A stretch of 64,000 nt of DNA from Desarmillaria ectypa (GCA_030407005.1 JAUDYN010000005.1:806001-870000); one strand, 5' to 3'. Positions 1 to 12,027 are shown, counted from the first letter of the stretch. Translations and numbers: made by a program. Notes: generated by a model not told the origin, from the letters alone.

Positions 1-540
1 TTACCCTTGCAATGTGTATCATCTGTGAGTTGCTCAACATGAGCTTGATTTGGGTCTGTGCTCATCCATCTCCCTCTTCTCACTTTGTGATTTCTTCCAT
101 TTCTTTCTTAGTTGACAAATTTGGGTCTGTCAGAACTGGTTTATTCAATGTTCTATTGGCATACTTCAACAAGACTTGTTCTTGCAGAATTGCAGTAATG
201 CAACACTTCCACAGAACCCAATTGTGCTCCTGGAGTAGCTCAATGTGGAATAATGATGAGAGTGTGGTGTCAGACATGATATATAAGGGTGGATTGTAGT
301 TCAGCATGATAATTAATTACAGTGAGTCTTCTGTAGTTTAGTTAGGGCTGGGGCCCATAACCTGTTGTAAAAGAGTGTGAAATAGAGATTATGAGTGCAG
401 TGGTAAACTATGAGACTTGACTGTATGAGAGAGGTGGGAGAGAATATTGATCTATATTATTGGTGGGCTGGTCTACCCAGTATATATACTACAAGATGGG
501 TACTTCTAGAATATACTATTATCTACTAGTGTCCATGTCT
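1..540 (-). mobile_element. Ty1/copia retrotransposon, 5' LTR plus broken gag start
   Basis: On the minus strand an open frame at 307-80 begins a copia-type Gag: the stretch NWVLWKCCITAILQEQ, followed by LLKYANRTLNKP, matches the usual fungal copia Gag N-terminus. After a stop, a second frame at about 75-5 continues the match with AQTQIKLMLSNSQMIHIA, so the gag is broken by a stop and frame changes. The region at about 363-540 is the likely 5' LTR: read on the minus strand it ends ACAACA and is followed by a GGTTATGGGCCC stretch where a primer binding site is expected. The element runs leftwards out of the window, so its pol genes and second LTR cannot be seen. The LTR outer end near 540 is a guess. 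CpG is almost absent here. Confidence 0.7.
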
Positions 541-1861
541 GACTCATTGCTGAGTGAGCAGACAGATGATCAAGTCAAGGAGAAGGTGCATGAAGGTTCA
601 TGTGCTTCAATGTTGCTCCAATTGCCAGATTGCCATATGTGGCTGAGCATGTCTTCAACAAAGCAAAGCTCTCTGGTTTGACAGGTGGTATTTCTTACAT
701 ACCTGGTGGGCCAACCCATTAGTCTCTAAGACTTGGAAGGTTATCAGGTATGTAGGATCATACCTGATCTTACTTGTCTCAGTTTTCAGACTGGTACCAT
801 CAAATGACTGTTACTGCTGGAATGCCAGTTCCAGCTGGAGCCATGTGCATCACTAGTTCTGGACTTTCTATTTATTCAGACCAGATCATTGAGTTGCCAG
901 TCCTGTCACCTAAGGCTCAGGCCTTTCACAGCTAACCCTTACTGACCTAGTGGGGCTTTCTAGCTTCCAGGTTATCTTTATACATACTTTCTTATGGGTA
1001 CAGTTGCAAACATAGTTTGTATATTAGTAAAATTGAACTTTATACACATTTACAGCAATGGATGGCTGGCAAGCATATCAGTGTTAACTTGTAATTTTTC
1101 ACCATACCTAACTGTATTGCTTGATAATATATGATATCCAGGAGCTACAGAGAGTATATATTCCTACAGGCATCTCAGCTCAGTCCACTTATGACATTGA
1201 TAGCACTGTTACTATCCATATCATTCAAGTTGATAATGTTGACATGATTTGTGAGAGATGAGAACTCCATTATTTACATCCCTGCTGCAATTCTGACTTC
1301 ACTTCAAGGTATGAAGGCAACAATGATGGCAATGAACCTGAGGAGCTTGGTTCTCATCCTGATAGTAAAGTGAGTAATCACTGGTCCTAGTCGTCGTTAC
1401 CATCCATCAAACTTGGCTTCTAGTATTGCTTATATATGGATGATGACATCATGGAGCCCAGAGCCCTTCATCCTGCAAGTCCAAGGTCTATGCTCTTCAT
1501 CTGTGACCACAATGAAATATGACCCTTCTCTACTGCATATTCTGTACATCCGGGACCATTATAGGAACATAAATCAGCCTAGTTTTTGAGGACTTTTGGG
1601 AAGATGGGTGATATGATATATATGAGAGAACATTGTATAGTGCACCTGTGCTAGATAACGGGGCTACTGGATATTCCAGATCCTAGAATCCACCCAAGTC
1701 ATATTCTGGCATCAACATACTCCCAGTACATTCAGATAATTTACAGCATTTTGCGGAATCAGCTCTGGCCACATTCCGCGATTTTGGGCTGTTGCCGATT
1801 CTCTGTTTTGGGCTCCTGCGGCCCGACGTCCCGGACACCTACAACTTGTTCCAGTACGTCG
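541..1861. other. CpG-poor spacer with unassigned decayed coding traces
   Basis: No intact gene is visible. Plus-strand stretches read like protein for 25-40 codons and are then cut by TGA or TAA, for example around 596-715, 786-925 and 1141-1380, where VYIPTGISAQSTYDIDS is followed by TGA. This suggests one or more old coding sequences degraded by C-to-T and G-to-A changes. I do not recognise the family. CpG dinucleotides are rare until about 1750, where normal genic composition starts. The promoter of the RAD51D-like gene must lie at this edge. Confidence 0.5.
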
Positions 1862-2997
1862 ATGCGCTTAAGCACCCTTGTCCCTTCAATCCCCTTAGAA
1901 ATCGTTACCCTACTCGAGAATAACGGAATAGTGACAGACAGAGACCTTTTATTCCACGAATCTGCTCTTGACATCTACCAAAAGTTACCCCGCGACGCGC
2001 TGACACTACCACAACTTCGTGCATTCATCGCACGCGTTGCAGAGCTGCTTTCTGCGCCTGGGATTTGCTCTGCTGATCTACCCGATTCCCCTCATTTAAA
2101 ATTACTTACCGGTGTTGCCGAATTGGATGCTCTCACAGATGGCTTTGCGAGGTCGCAAATAGTTGAAATTTCTGGGGACAGAGGATCAGGAAAGACTGTG
2201 CGTTTCTTGTCAAAAAAGCCTGTGTAGCGCTAATAAACCGAAAGGCATTTGCGTTGAATTTGGCTGTCCGTTATCTGCAAGTGCAGCGAGACTCTGTTGC
2301 GCTATGGATTGATACGCGTGGCGAGTTCTCGCCTGAACGAGCCTACCGTACCCAGGCTTCAATAGACTTCGAAGTGAAGTTATTCTCCTCCCTGGACGAT
2401 GCATATATGCTCAATAAAACAGGCCTTGGACGTCTTGGACCGGCTGCAGGTTTCCGTGGCATTTGAAATTGAGGCCGTCTACGAAGTTTTGTGGGCGCTT
2501 CCAACGTTGCAGCTGCGCGTCGGCTGCATCTTCATCGATAGCATTACTCCTATACTAGGAACTAATCTGAATGCCGTTTCATCCCAAGGGCATGCCATTA
2601 TGAGTGGCTTCATGCAACAGTTACGCGCATTAGCTCAGGCACGCTCTCTGAAAGTTTTCGTGAGTGTATAAGTACTTTCAGTGCTTGTACGACCTAAATA
2701 TCTGACAAGGTCACCAACAACGCTACGGCTCTCCGAGGAGATGATTCCTTGTCCGTCTTTGAATGGACTACCAAAAAGCCTGCTCTTGGCCCCTCGTTTT
2801 CCTTCATGAGCGATTCAACCTTATGGCTTTCAAAATGTCAGGATCAAGATAATGCTGAAATATATGTTGCTGAAATGCTTCGATCCCGGTCGACAGTCAG
2901 TTTGTTCAACCTTCCTTGACGTGGACTTACGTATTGATAGCATTCAAACACCTGGACGCGTTTTCGGATCTGCGATGGAGTTTTGAAACCTGCTTAA
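1862..2997 (+). CDS. RAD51 paralogue, RAD51D-like recombinase
   Basis: Exons 1862-2197, 2245-2373, 2423-2659, 2710-2895 and 2941-2997 give 314 aa. The N-terminus is a short helical domain, followed by the Walker A loop GDRGSGKT (about residue 105), split by intron 1 directly after the T. A Walker B-like strand GCIFIDS follows, then VTNNAT and the strongly RAD51D-like KPALGPSFSFMSDSTLW near the C-terminus. RAD51 paralogues help load Rad51 on single-stranded DNA during homologous recombination in the nucleus. The ATG at 1862 was chosen because the residues after it align with the start of RAD51D; the open frame upstream has no ATG. The last intron (2896-2940, 45 nt) is the least certain. The stop lies 20 bp from the stop of the convergent next gene. 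XRCC2- or Rad57-type assignment is less likely. Confidence 0.82.
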
Positions 2998-3017
2998 TTC
3001 TCTCTTCTAGTTCGACA

Positions 3018-4046
3018 TCATAGCGCCTTTTCCAACGCTATCACCTCCTCTATTGTACTGTAATGTTTGTTCACTGTCAAAGCATCCCAGGCAACTCGCT
3101 TCAACGGTGCCCTCACCACCGTTTCACCATAATCAAAGTTCCTCGAAACGATGCTCTTCACACCTCCAATCCCACCGATTTTCTGTACGGCCCAATCAGC
3201 ATGTCCCATCCTGGCTTGCAGTACCGTGGCCTCCTCCATCTTCCCCTCCCGGTAAAGCTGTAGCAGTTTTCCGTGCAGCTTGGGCACGATGTTTACGGAT
3301 GCGCCTATCAATCCTGCACTCCCTGAAATAAGACCATGAAGAAAAAAATCTGTTCTTCCCGCGAAGACGGCAAACTCGGACGGCAAGAATCGTGAAGTGA
3401 GCCTCTGGAGCTTCCCAATGTTCCCACAAGAAAGCTTAGTGCCGACTATGTTTGGATGTGCAGCAAGGGTTGTGATGGTGTCCGAGTCAAGATCCTGGCC
3501 GGCCGTAACGACGGGGAAGTTGTAGATCATTGTAGGGATGGGAGAGGCATCAGCAACCTGGCATGTATGTACATCATATGGATCGCTCGGAAATCGGAAG
3601 GCATACCTCGGTGTGGAACTTGATCACGTTGTCCACTGTCATCTGCGGGGGCCAAGTAGATGGTGTAAGGACGAGGACATGGGATGCACCAGCTTCTTTC
3701 GCGTCGACGTTAAACTGTTTCGTCTCCCTTGTTGACTGAGCACCCGTTCCAGCGAGGACTACAGTGTTCTGGAACCCATTCTCATCCAAAGTCTTGCGAG
3801 TGAGCTTAATCGCTTCCATACGTTCTTCGCGCGAGAGGAGCTGAGCTTCTCCATTACTGCCTTGCACCAGGATTCCAGTCACACCTCCCTACTCAATATT
3901 AATCATCTTTACACCGTTTAGAGACCGTCGTGTACCTTGGCCAGTCTTAGGATATGGGCTTTGATCGCTGGGACGTCGAAATCCTCGTTCTCGGTCATAA
4001 AGAGGACCGCAGGAACATAGTATCCAGGCGGTGGAGGGTTCGACAT
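3018..4046 (-). CDS. DapA/NanA-family aldolase or lyase (class I, Schiff base)
   Basis: Exons 4046-3936, 3888-3607 and 3557-3018 give 310 aa, the usual length of this TIM-barrel family. Visible family marks are GSNGE near the N-terminus (phosphate/carboxylate loop, GTTGE in bacterial DapA), IYNFP with the catalytic tyrosine, and VGTKLS with the Schiff-base lysine. Fungi use this fold for 4-hydroxy-2-oxoglutarate aldolase, 2-keto-3-deoxy sugar acid aldolases and similar pyruvate-forming enzymes, and lack the bacterial lysine pathway, so true dihydrodipicolinate synthase activity is unlikely. The exact substrate cannot be read from the sequence, and no sugar-acid pathway genes lie nearby. No organelle signal is evident. 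It is convergent with the RAD51D-like gene (20 bp between stops). Confidence 0.85.
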
Positions 4047-5352
4047 TCTGGTGGATCACAGACAACGACGTTTGAAGGCGACGCGACACGGATGTCTGGC
4101 GATGTTGCAGTCCGGTACTGGGGAGATAACTTGGCTGAAAATCAAATTCCGTCAGAATTCCGATCCGCAACTACGACCACCACGTGTTTCATTTCTCATC
4201 TTTCAATCCGATTCGAACTTGGACACTTGTTCTCGAAATAACAAAGCGCCGTTCTATACCTCCATCGAGTCCGTATTATCTTTGCTCATAGTTGTTATTA
4301 TTCTCTGAGTTTCGTTTTCACGCAGCCTGTGCTTCCCCAGTCATAACATTTGGTTTCTCAGATCTCTGCGACTTTTCTCGGAAAAACATATTTAGAGCAA
4401 AGTGTCATGTTGCTCAGTCTTCGATCATCACGCCGGAGGTCAATATACCTCACTGCTGCGTATCGCTACATCTTTGATCAGCCTTGGATGACTTTCATGG
4501 TGGAACTTTATCGACTTTGAGAGCTGCTAGCATCCTTGGGAATGACAGGCAGCCCTGAGCTCGCGGATTGAGGCCTGCAGGGCAACATGTCATCATCGAA
4601 TTGGACTTGCACGCTACGGTCACAGCACTGTCAAGAGAGACGGACCTGGAAAATTGTTGGACACAGGATGACGGTTACAATGACCGGCTCTTGTACCAGG
4701 CATGAGTACCAGCACGAGGAAAGGTATAACGCACACCTACGGCTTAGAGCACAATATGTGTGGCAACAACGAAGCCACGTGAATCGCATAAAGGAGCGAT
4801 TAGCGCTTTTCAGTCCTGCTGTCAATAACCAGCGAGTGTCTCAAGCAAAAAAAAAGCGAAAACAAAGTAGTGAAGCTTTGAATGATTCCGCGCCTACGTC
4901 GTTTTTAAATAGTGTCCGTTTCCTTTGAAAGCTCCCTTTCCTCTCAACCAAACAGGAAATGTGTGCTTAGAAGGATGAAGAGGTGGGAAAGAGAACGAGT
5001 AAGAGCTGCCTTTCTCAGAAGCATGGGGTGCGATGCCACAAAACTGTTGATGAAGACATTTGCGAGATGATTCACTGCTAGTAAAACCTGCCTGGCCCAA
5101 TTGTAGGTAATAATGACGAGGAAAAGAAGGAGATGAGGAAGAATGCCTTACCGGAGGAAGCAGTAGCATAAAATTTGGAAGGACATTTTTCTACTTTCAT
5201 CATTTCGCGGTCTGTCCGTCACGTAAGAAGGATGACGCTAGATTTGATCTTATCAATCGGCACAAATTATCATGTGAAAGCGGCTGGGGTCCAGCTGGAT
5301 TCAATTGGTTGCTACGTCTTGATCCCCAACTACTACTTTCATCGTCACCACC
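4047..5352. other. Divergent intergenic region, DapA-like / SCP2 genes
   Basis: About 1.3 kb without a supported gene. Open frames here are short, start at non-conserved sites and show no domain. It must hold the promoters of both flanking genes. A CACGTG E-box lies near 4182, close to the DapA-like start, and a purine-rich stretch occurs at about 4845-4870. I see no RNA gene. Confidence 0.5.
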
Positions 5353-5943
5353 ATGTCCGACCTCAAAGTCGACGGATTCAAGGCGCGCTGCCCTCGTTAT
5401 CCACTTCAATTAACATACTGACGCGTGACGTTTACCAGTCCTCTGCCTTTATCGCCGCCCTTGGCTCCTCCTTTGCGGGGTACACCGATACCGAGAAGAA
5501 GAATCAGATCAAAAAGGTGCTAGCATTCGTTGTTTTCTATCGTATTTGCTCTTAATTTCTCTTAGACCAATGGTGTATTTGAGCTGCAAGTGACAAACAG
5601 CGAGGGCAAGAAAGCAGTCTGGACCATCGACTTGAAGAAGAAGGGCGAGGTTACAACAGGATCGCCTCCAGCGAAAGCCGACGTTATCATCTCTGTTTCT
5701 GACGATACATTGTCGGATCTGGCATCTGGAAAGGTGAGTTCCATACCTCATTGGCAGCCGCCTTACAAGCTGACGCAATCCCAAGCTCAATGGCCAAAAA
5801 GCATTCATGACTGGAAAACTCAAGACAAAGGGAAACATTATGCTTGCAACCAAACTCGACGCTGTGCTCAAGGTAAACTCTCTTCAAATCAAAGATCAAA
5901 AACGCGTTCAAATTGTGCATAGGGTGCCAAAGCTAAGCTATAG
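5353..5943 (+). CDS. Peroxisomal sterol carrier protein 2-like (POX18/PXP-18 type)
   Basis: Exons 5353-5382, 5439-5516, 5566-5733, 5786-5872 and 5923-5943 give 127 aa, the same length as Candida POX18. The protein starts MSDLKVDGF, carries the SCP2 lipid-binding fold (VWTIDLKKKGEV, then ADVIISVSDDTLSDLASGK, then FMTGKLKTKGNIM) and ends -AKL, a PTS1 peroxisome signal. It is expected to bind fatty acyl-CoA or sterols and protect or present them to beta-oxidation enzymes. The first intron has a GC donor (AAG|GCGCGC at 5383). It is required because the only GT alternative in phase deletes the conserved VDGF. The stop lies 140 bp from the convergent MGM1 stop. Confidence 0.9.
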
Positions 5944-6083
5944 TGTGTATACAGCATTTCTACCATACCGTGACGGAGTCAATATGCAAGGATTAAATAT
6001 ATTGCTCGTGAGTTAGTGAGTGGGGAACGTGAAAACCGAACAAAGACCAAGTATAAGACAATAAAATAACTACGTTAGGGTCG

Positions 6084-9000
6084 TCAGAATATGTTTCCGA
6101 ACAAACCACGCTGTCGACGTGGTGCCGGTTGAGGATCCGCTCGAAGCGTTGACAAGCTATTCAGCTGCTTCATGACCTTTGAGAAAATGAGCACGAGGTC
6201 ACCGAACCATGTGCACTACTTACCTCTTCCAATTTATCCTTCCGCTGCTGCAAATCTAGGTGTGCTCTCACTGCAGGGTTTTCACGCGCAAAGTCGATGA
6301 TCTCTTGGCGATCCAAGTCATACAGTAGCCGGGAGTCAATTTCACGAGGGAACTACAAAGGGGGTGAGATTGCGCCCTGCCACGAGGAAATTGACGCACC
6401 TGATAGAAGAACTGGTCCAACAATTCGATGTTGATGAACATGGCAGACGTGTACGCTAGCTTGTCAGCTACGACGTTAAGGAAAGCCTCAGGACAAAGAA
6501 CGTCGCTATCAGGCCCCGCCTTGCATCGTTTCGAACGCAAGGCTGCCAGACGCAGTTTCAAGATGTTTAGGCGGTCATTGTACAAAATGGCATGACGTGC
6601 TGGAGACGGCGTGAGCTTCCAGCCCTACGCAACAGACGGTCAACTCACCATCCAGTATCTGAGCAGGGGGATACTTGTAAGATTCTGGAACCGACTCGGG
6701 CTCTTCAGAATCCGACTCCCACTGTCTGGCCTTCCTCTTCCTGTCTTCCTCCTCCAAATTCCTGACATACCCAATCAATCCACCCAGCCGTCGGCTACCA
6801 CCAACCTTCTTCCTCAACTCCTTCAACTTCGTTTCGCACATACTCAGCTCCTTCTCGAACAAATCAATCGATTTCTGCCTTCCTTGCTCCCATTCGCGGT
6901 CATCTACTTCGACCTCATATTTAAACGGCTTGATACAATTCTCGACCTGGTCTGACGTGACACCAATTCGGTCTCTTAGAATCATATGTGAGAACTGGAT
7001 GAGCCTCTCCGCAGCACGTGGATGGTAATTGAAAGGATCTGCCGATGCTATCGAGTCAATTAAAGCCCTTAATCCATCAGCGACAAGCAGTGTCGAGTCT
7101 CGGCCGACACCCGACTTGGTCAAAAGCGATGATGCAGCCTCCAACTTGTGTCGCCAAAAGCTGTCTACATTTTCGGGCTTTACGCGAGCGTCTGCTGCCA
7201 GTTCGCCAAGCTCTGGAGCGCGCTTGTCGAGCCAGTAGAGCTGCTCAAGCACGTCCATGACTTTGTCATCCAGCATGCTCTTCAGCTTCTCCCGAATGAT
7301 AGGTCGACGAAATTGCTGCATGGCGTCCTTGAATCGCAGCTTCAGCTTATCCATTGTCTCGGCAACATATGATTCCGCCGTGATGCGTCTATCATTGTAT
7401 TGGACCTTGAACTGATATGTCGCCTCTTCGAGTTCTAGTTGTACAGCGTTTGTGATGCCGTGTAATGACGACGCCATGGACGACTCCAAAACCTCCATCA
7501 ACCGGCGTCTCAGCGTGTCCGTTCCAACCATTAGGGAAGATGAGCTACCGAAGATGTCTCGATGCGAAGCAAAGTAATCGTTCTCAACCTTGCGTATCAA
7601 CGCGGTTGAGGTCTGCGTCCGTCCTGTGCTATCCGGAGATTTGGACACCACGCCGACATATCCCAAGTGAAGGGGGTATCGATTACCAGACAAGATGGAC
7701 GCGCCCTGCTCTGGCTCCACCAGATCCATCTTCGTTATTACGCCGATGGTGCGAAGGCCAAGAGGATCGACCTTCCGGCTGGCCCTCAAGGCAGGAGAAT
7801 TGGCAAGATCGACATCAGCAGCACATACAGCAAGGATAATATTGGGTTCTTTGATGTACTTTTCACAGAGGCTGGCGATCTTCTCCTTGAGTGATTCCGG
7901 CTGGTCCAGGGAAGAAATTTGAACATATCCGGGAAGGTCGATGAGGGTAAGATCGGGTACGTTAGGAGAGTATATTCGGAGGTCGATGGGTTCATTAGAA
8001 ACGGCTTCGGAAGTGGGTACGGCAAGGTTGAGTTCAGTAAGGGTACGTTGGATGGCGCGAAAATCCTTTATTTTACCGAGACCCATTCCAGGGAACTCGC
8101 CGTATTCAATGGTTTTTCCGTCGGTAGCAGGTATATGGACCAAGGTCAATTCGATGGGTCGCCGCGTGACCATGTTGTTACCTCTGTCATACCATTAGTA
8201 AAGACAGATAATTATGAAAGGAAAAAGAAGACGCACTTGGGCAAAAACTCGTGTCCTACGATCGCTTCCAGCACTGAACTCTTCCCAGAGCTCTGACTTC
8301 CAATGACCACGATGCTTGGTAGTTTGAGCGCGTCGCTCTGGTCGATGCTAAGCAGCATGCTGCGAATTTCGATAAGCTTTCTCGTCAGATGCATGAGACC
8401 ATTCTGTCGGACATCAAGAGTGGAAGGAGATTCGCCGTTGGGGGAAGACATGGTCACAGCGACGAGGGCGGCGACCACTGCTTCATCCGTTGGGGGTTTC
8501 TTGTTGGACTGCCGCTCGCCTTCACTGCCTTCGCCTCCACTGCTGTCCTCCTTGCGTCTCCGTTTGCCAAAAAAGTCCTTAATAAACTTAGCAGCACCGG
8601 TCTCTGGTATGTCTGGCAACTTGACTTCTGAGACGCGAGACCGAACGGCCTTGAAGCCATCGGTTGCCGAGTCGAACATGTCGGTTGCGGTATCTTGAAC
8701 GGTATTGAGCCATGCTTGTGAGCGACTTCTCAGCTCTAAGAAATAGCCGTGAGCGTTGGAATACACGGACGCGACACCGTAGCGTACCTTCAAACTTGTA
8801 ATTCGCATAGCCAAAGCCACCAGCACCTATCGTCGCTCCCGCTATAGGCACACGAAACGCCCTTGCTACGAATCTCGGTATGGACGAGTACGAAATGGCG
8901 CGCACATGCATACGACGGAGGTTCTGGACAGGCGACGCATATCGATGTCGGAGGGACCCCGATGCGAAAAACGTGGTGAATTGACGGTGCACAGGACGTG

Positions 9001-9094
9001 GCAGCTCTGCATGTCGTCGCGAGGTATTCAGTCCGTATGTGATAGTTTTCTGGGCCTTGAGTACCGACGATAGTGGTCGTCGTGTAGCATGCAT
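6084..9094 (-). CDS. MGM1: Mitochondrial dynamin-like GTPase Mgm1 (OPA1 homologue)
   Basis: Exons 9094-8788, 8735-8237, 8183-6649, 6599-6400, 6352-6224 and 6176-6084 give 920 aa. An Arg-rich presequence comes first, then a hydrophobic segment ([19 protein letters not shown], about residues 80-98), then the GTPase domain with G1 GSQSSGKSS, switch TRRPIEL, G3 DLPGY and G4 TKMD, then middle and effector regions. Mgm1/OPA1 drives inner-membrane fusion and shapes cristae. The ATG at 9094 is supported by the same ATG in a decayed upstream copy of this exon (9415-9720). The arrangement of presequence, transmembrane anchor and downstream GTPase fits the long form that is cleaved by rhomboid protease. 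The cleavage site itself was not located. Confidence 0.95.
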
Positions 9095-9414
9095 ACCGGC
9101 AACCACATACGACGCTTGGTGCCGCTTTGACTTTGCATTATGTAATACCGACGGTTCGTTACCGCTGTGCTTGCGGCTGTTTGGCAAACGACTCTTTGGT
9201 ACGAGATGTTTCTTTAGAAGCTCTCTGAGTACTTCATTAAAACCATACAGACGTATATGCTATGCTGGTTACTGCATCATAGGTGCTGAGGATGGCCTGT
9301 GAAATTCGAACTCATTTTATCCCTGTTGAAGCCAAGAATAGTGTATAAAATTACATGGGACCAACAGAAAGGTGCTCGCTGAGAGTTCTTCTGAAGTTAC
9401 GGGAGATGCATGGC

Positions 9415-9720
9415 CAGAAATATCCTACGTCCTTGCGACAGATTCCAGTCTCGACCAGTTCGAAATGGTGCGCACATGGATGTGACGGGGATTTTGGACA
9501 GATGTCACATATCGATTTCGGAGAGACTGTCGCAAAAAAGGTGGTAAACTGACGGTGCATAGAACGTGGCAGCTCTGCATATCGTTGCAACATGCTCAGT
9601 CCACATGTGACTGTTTTCTGAGCTTTGAGTACCGACGACAGTGGTTGCCGTATAGCTTGCATATCGATGCTGCTTTGACTTTTAACCCTGGTAGCGCAGA
9701 CGGTCTGTTGCAAAAACTCC
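9415..9720 (-). pseudogene. Partial tandem duplicate of the MGM1 5' exon
   Basis: This stretch repeats about 300 bp of MGM1 exon 1 and its 5' flank, in the same orientation, 568 bp upstream. From its own ATG at 9662 it reads [17 protein letters not shown], against [17 protein letters not shown] in MGM1, and goes on through [16 protein letters not shown] 1-nt shift after TTFFA breaks the frame although DNA similarity continues (CATATCGAT, ATGTGCGC..CCATTTCG). Homology stops at about 9415, before the transmembrane segment, and there is no GTPase domain. It cannot make a functional dynamin. It could still act as an alternative promoter or leader for MGM1. Confidence 0.85.
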
Positions 9721-10181
9721 ACTGCAACCCCTTATAAGATGCTGGTTGAAAACGAGAAGAGTCGACGTCGAGGACGAGGGCAAGTTCGAATTCATTAGCG
9801 CCTGACGATCTGATGCTACTAGCGCTGGGAAAATTATATAACTTTACGACAATAAGAATCCCTACTTCCTCGCCGAGCTTCCTAAATCCAGTGCAGGTAT
9901 TTTGTAATAGTAAAACTGGCAGAAGGTTTATTAGAGAGCTGACTCTACGTCCTAATAGTACTAGCAGTTAAACTGAGAACCGGATAACTATGCGAGTATG
10001 AAGACGCATTTCACGAGCTGTTGACGAGCTTAGCAAGATTTCTTTCGAGTTTCGAGATATTACAAGAATTTTGATGGACGTTTAAAACTTAAGTGCCCAG
10101 ATTTGCCCCTAACCCTAGACAGCTTTATGTTGATCCAGAATAAGCAGTGCTCTTCTATTACTACTTCCATCATCATCAAGC
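9721..10181. other. AT-rich divergent promoter region, MGM1 side / SERINC
   Basis: About 460 bp of AT-rich sequence without a gene. It separates the duplicated MGM1 leader from the start of the SERINC gene and should hold the SERINC promoter. No RNA gene or clear motif was seen. Confidence 0.4.
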
Positions 10182-12027
10182 ATGGGTCTGCTTTTCTCCT
10201 TCCCCATTCTTGGAGGGCTCAGTACCATTGCATCGTCATGCCTCGCCGGACTCGCCTTCTGTTGTACCTCGACAGCCGGTACGTAGTACCATCTATTCAT
10301 CGTCCAGTACTGACGCATGGCAACAGCATCCATGTTCTTCAAGTCTTGTAACTGCAATTCATCAATAGCGACCCGTGTTGGATTTGCAGTATGCGCTAGT
10401 CTCAATTTCTTGAACATTTCTCACTGCTTTCCCAGATAATATTCTGTTTGAATTCAATACTCGCTTGGGTAATGAAGACAGACATTGCCATAAAGCAGAT
10501 AGAGAAATGGAGCTATGACTACATCAAGATGGATTGCGCAGGCGATAAATGCTACGGCGTTCTTGCAGTATGTCTTTCCATTCGTTTCCTGATGGTGTAC
10601 TGACTGCTGAACCAGGTGCACCGAATCTGCTTTGCTCTTGCTCTCGTCCATGCCATCCTCAGTCTTTCGCTCATCGGTGTTCGCGACACTCGTGATAAAC
10701 GGGCTGAAATTCAAAATGGGTGCGCTGTTCAATCATCATTGAATGCTTGTTTCTTACATCTCTCTCAGATGGTGGGGCCCCAAGGTTCTCCTCTGGCTGG
10801 TCTTCGTGGTCGTTTCCTTCTTCATACCCAACCCGTTCTTCATGTTCTGGGGAAATTACGTGTCAATGATTGGGGCCACTCTCTTCATTCTCCTTGGCCT
10901 GGTTCTTCTCGTCGATTTCGCCCATACATGGTCGGAAACGTGTCTAGACAATTGGGAGAACTCCCCTACAGGCTCGAATTTCTGGCAGTGGATCCTCATT
11001 GGATCTACCGCGGCAATGTACATCTTCACAATAACCATGACCGGCCTTCTGTACAGTTTCTTTGCTGGCTCAGGTTGCACGCTGAACCGCTTCTTTATCT
11101 CGTTCAACCTGGCACTCTCTATCGTTGTCACGATCATGTGTGTTCACCCGGTTGTCCAAGAATACAACCCCAAGTCTGGATTGGCACAATCAGGGATGGT
11201 TACCGCTTATTGCACATACCTCATCGTCTCCGCTGTGAGCAATCACACGGACGAAAACCAGTCGTGCAATCCGCTGAGAAATGGGGCCGGAACACGTACA
11301 GCTGCAGTCGTTCTTGGCGGTGTTTTTACGTTTTTGGCCATTGCATATTCAACGACACGCGCTGCCACACAAAGTCGGGCTTTGGTTGGCAACAAGAGCA
11401 AAAAGACGGGGCCGGTCCATTTGTCGGGAAGTGACCATCTAGATGGACATGCTGAGATGGGCGTAGTGAACACGCAACCTAGTCGGACAGAGTCACCACG
11501 ATATCAAGCATTGTTGGCTGCAGTCGAAGCTGGGTGAGCTATGTCGTATTTATGCAGAATTGTGGTAGCTCATGTTCTATAGAGCAATCCCGGCGTCGGC
11601 TCTCGACGAAGAAGAGTCGGATGAAGAAGACGAGGTCATTGGTGAAACGCGGGATGATGAACGTTCAGGAACTCGTTACAATGTAAGTTGTCGTTTACAG
11701 TGGATCACGGTTCTTACTGAACCTTTTTTTCAGTATTCCTGGTTCCATGTTATCTTTGCGATGGCGACGATGTATGTCGCCATGCTGCTGACGGACTGGT
11801 GAGTGATGTCCTCATAATCATTAACAGAGGTCTCAATGAACTCTAGGAATGTCGTATCCAACAAACCGATATCGACACCTGTGGATCCAAACTCGGATGT
11901 ATACATAGGGCGGTCTGAAGTGGCGATGTGGATGCGGGTCGTGTCTAGTTGGGTGTGCATGCTGCTGTACATGTGGAGTCTTCTTGCACCTGCAATAATG
12001 CCTGAAAGGTTTGCCGATGATTACTAG
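10182..12027 (+). CDS. TMS1: SERINC-domain multispan membrane protein (Tms1)
   Basis: Eight exons: 10182-10278, 10327-10388, 10436-10567, 10616-10719, 10769-11533, 11583-11682, 11734-11798 and 11847-12027, giving 501 aa. The start MGLLFSFPILGG, the Cys-rich KSCNCNSSIATRVGFA and the segment IQNGWWGPKVLLWL are hallmarks of the SERINC/TMS family. About ten hydrophobic helices follow, with an acidic cytoplasmic loop EEESDEEDEV near residue 420. Family members sit in ER, vacuolar or plasma membranes; animal relatives were proposed to aid serine incorporation into lipids and act as lipid scramblases, but the yeast role is unclear. The C-terminal YSWFHVIFAMATMYVAMLLTDW block is highly conserved. The next gene starts 147 bp downstream on the same strand. 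Confidence 0.95.

Noticed and set aside
4587..4928. 113-codon plus-strand frame in the DapA/SCP2 spacer
   Set aside because: No motif, basic low-complexity composition, no splice partner and no conserved start; treated as chance.
9351..9722. 123-codon minus-strand frame read as a separate gene
   Set aside because: It is the frameshifted partial copy of MGM1 exon 1; only its first half is similar to protein sequence.
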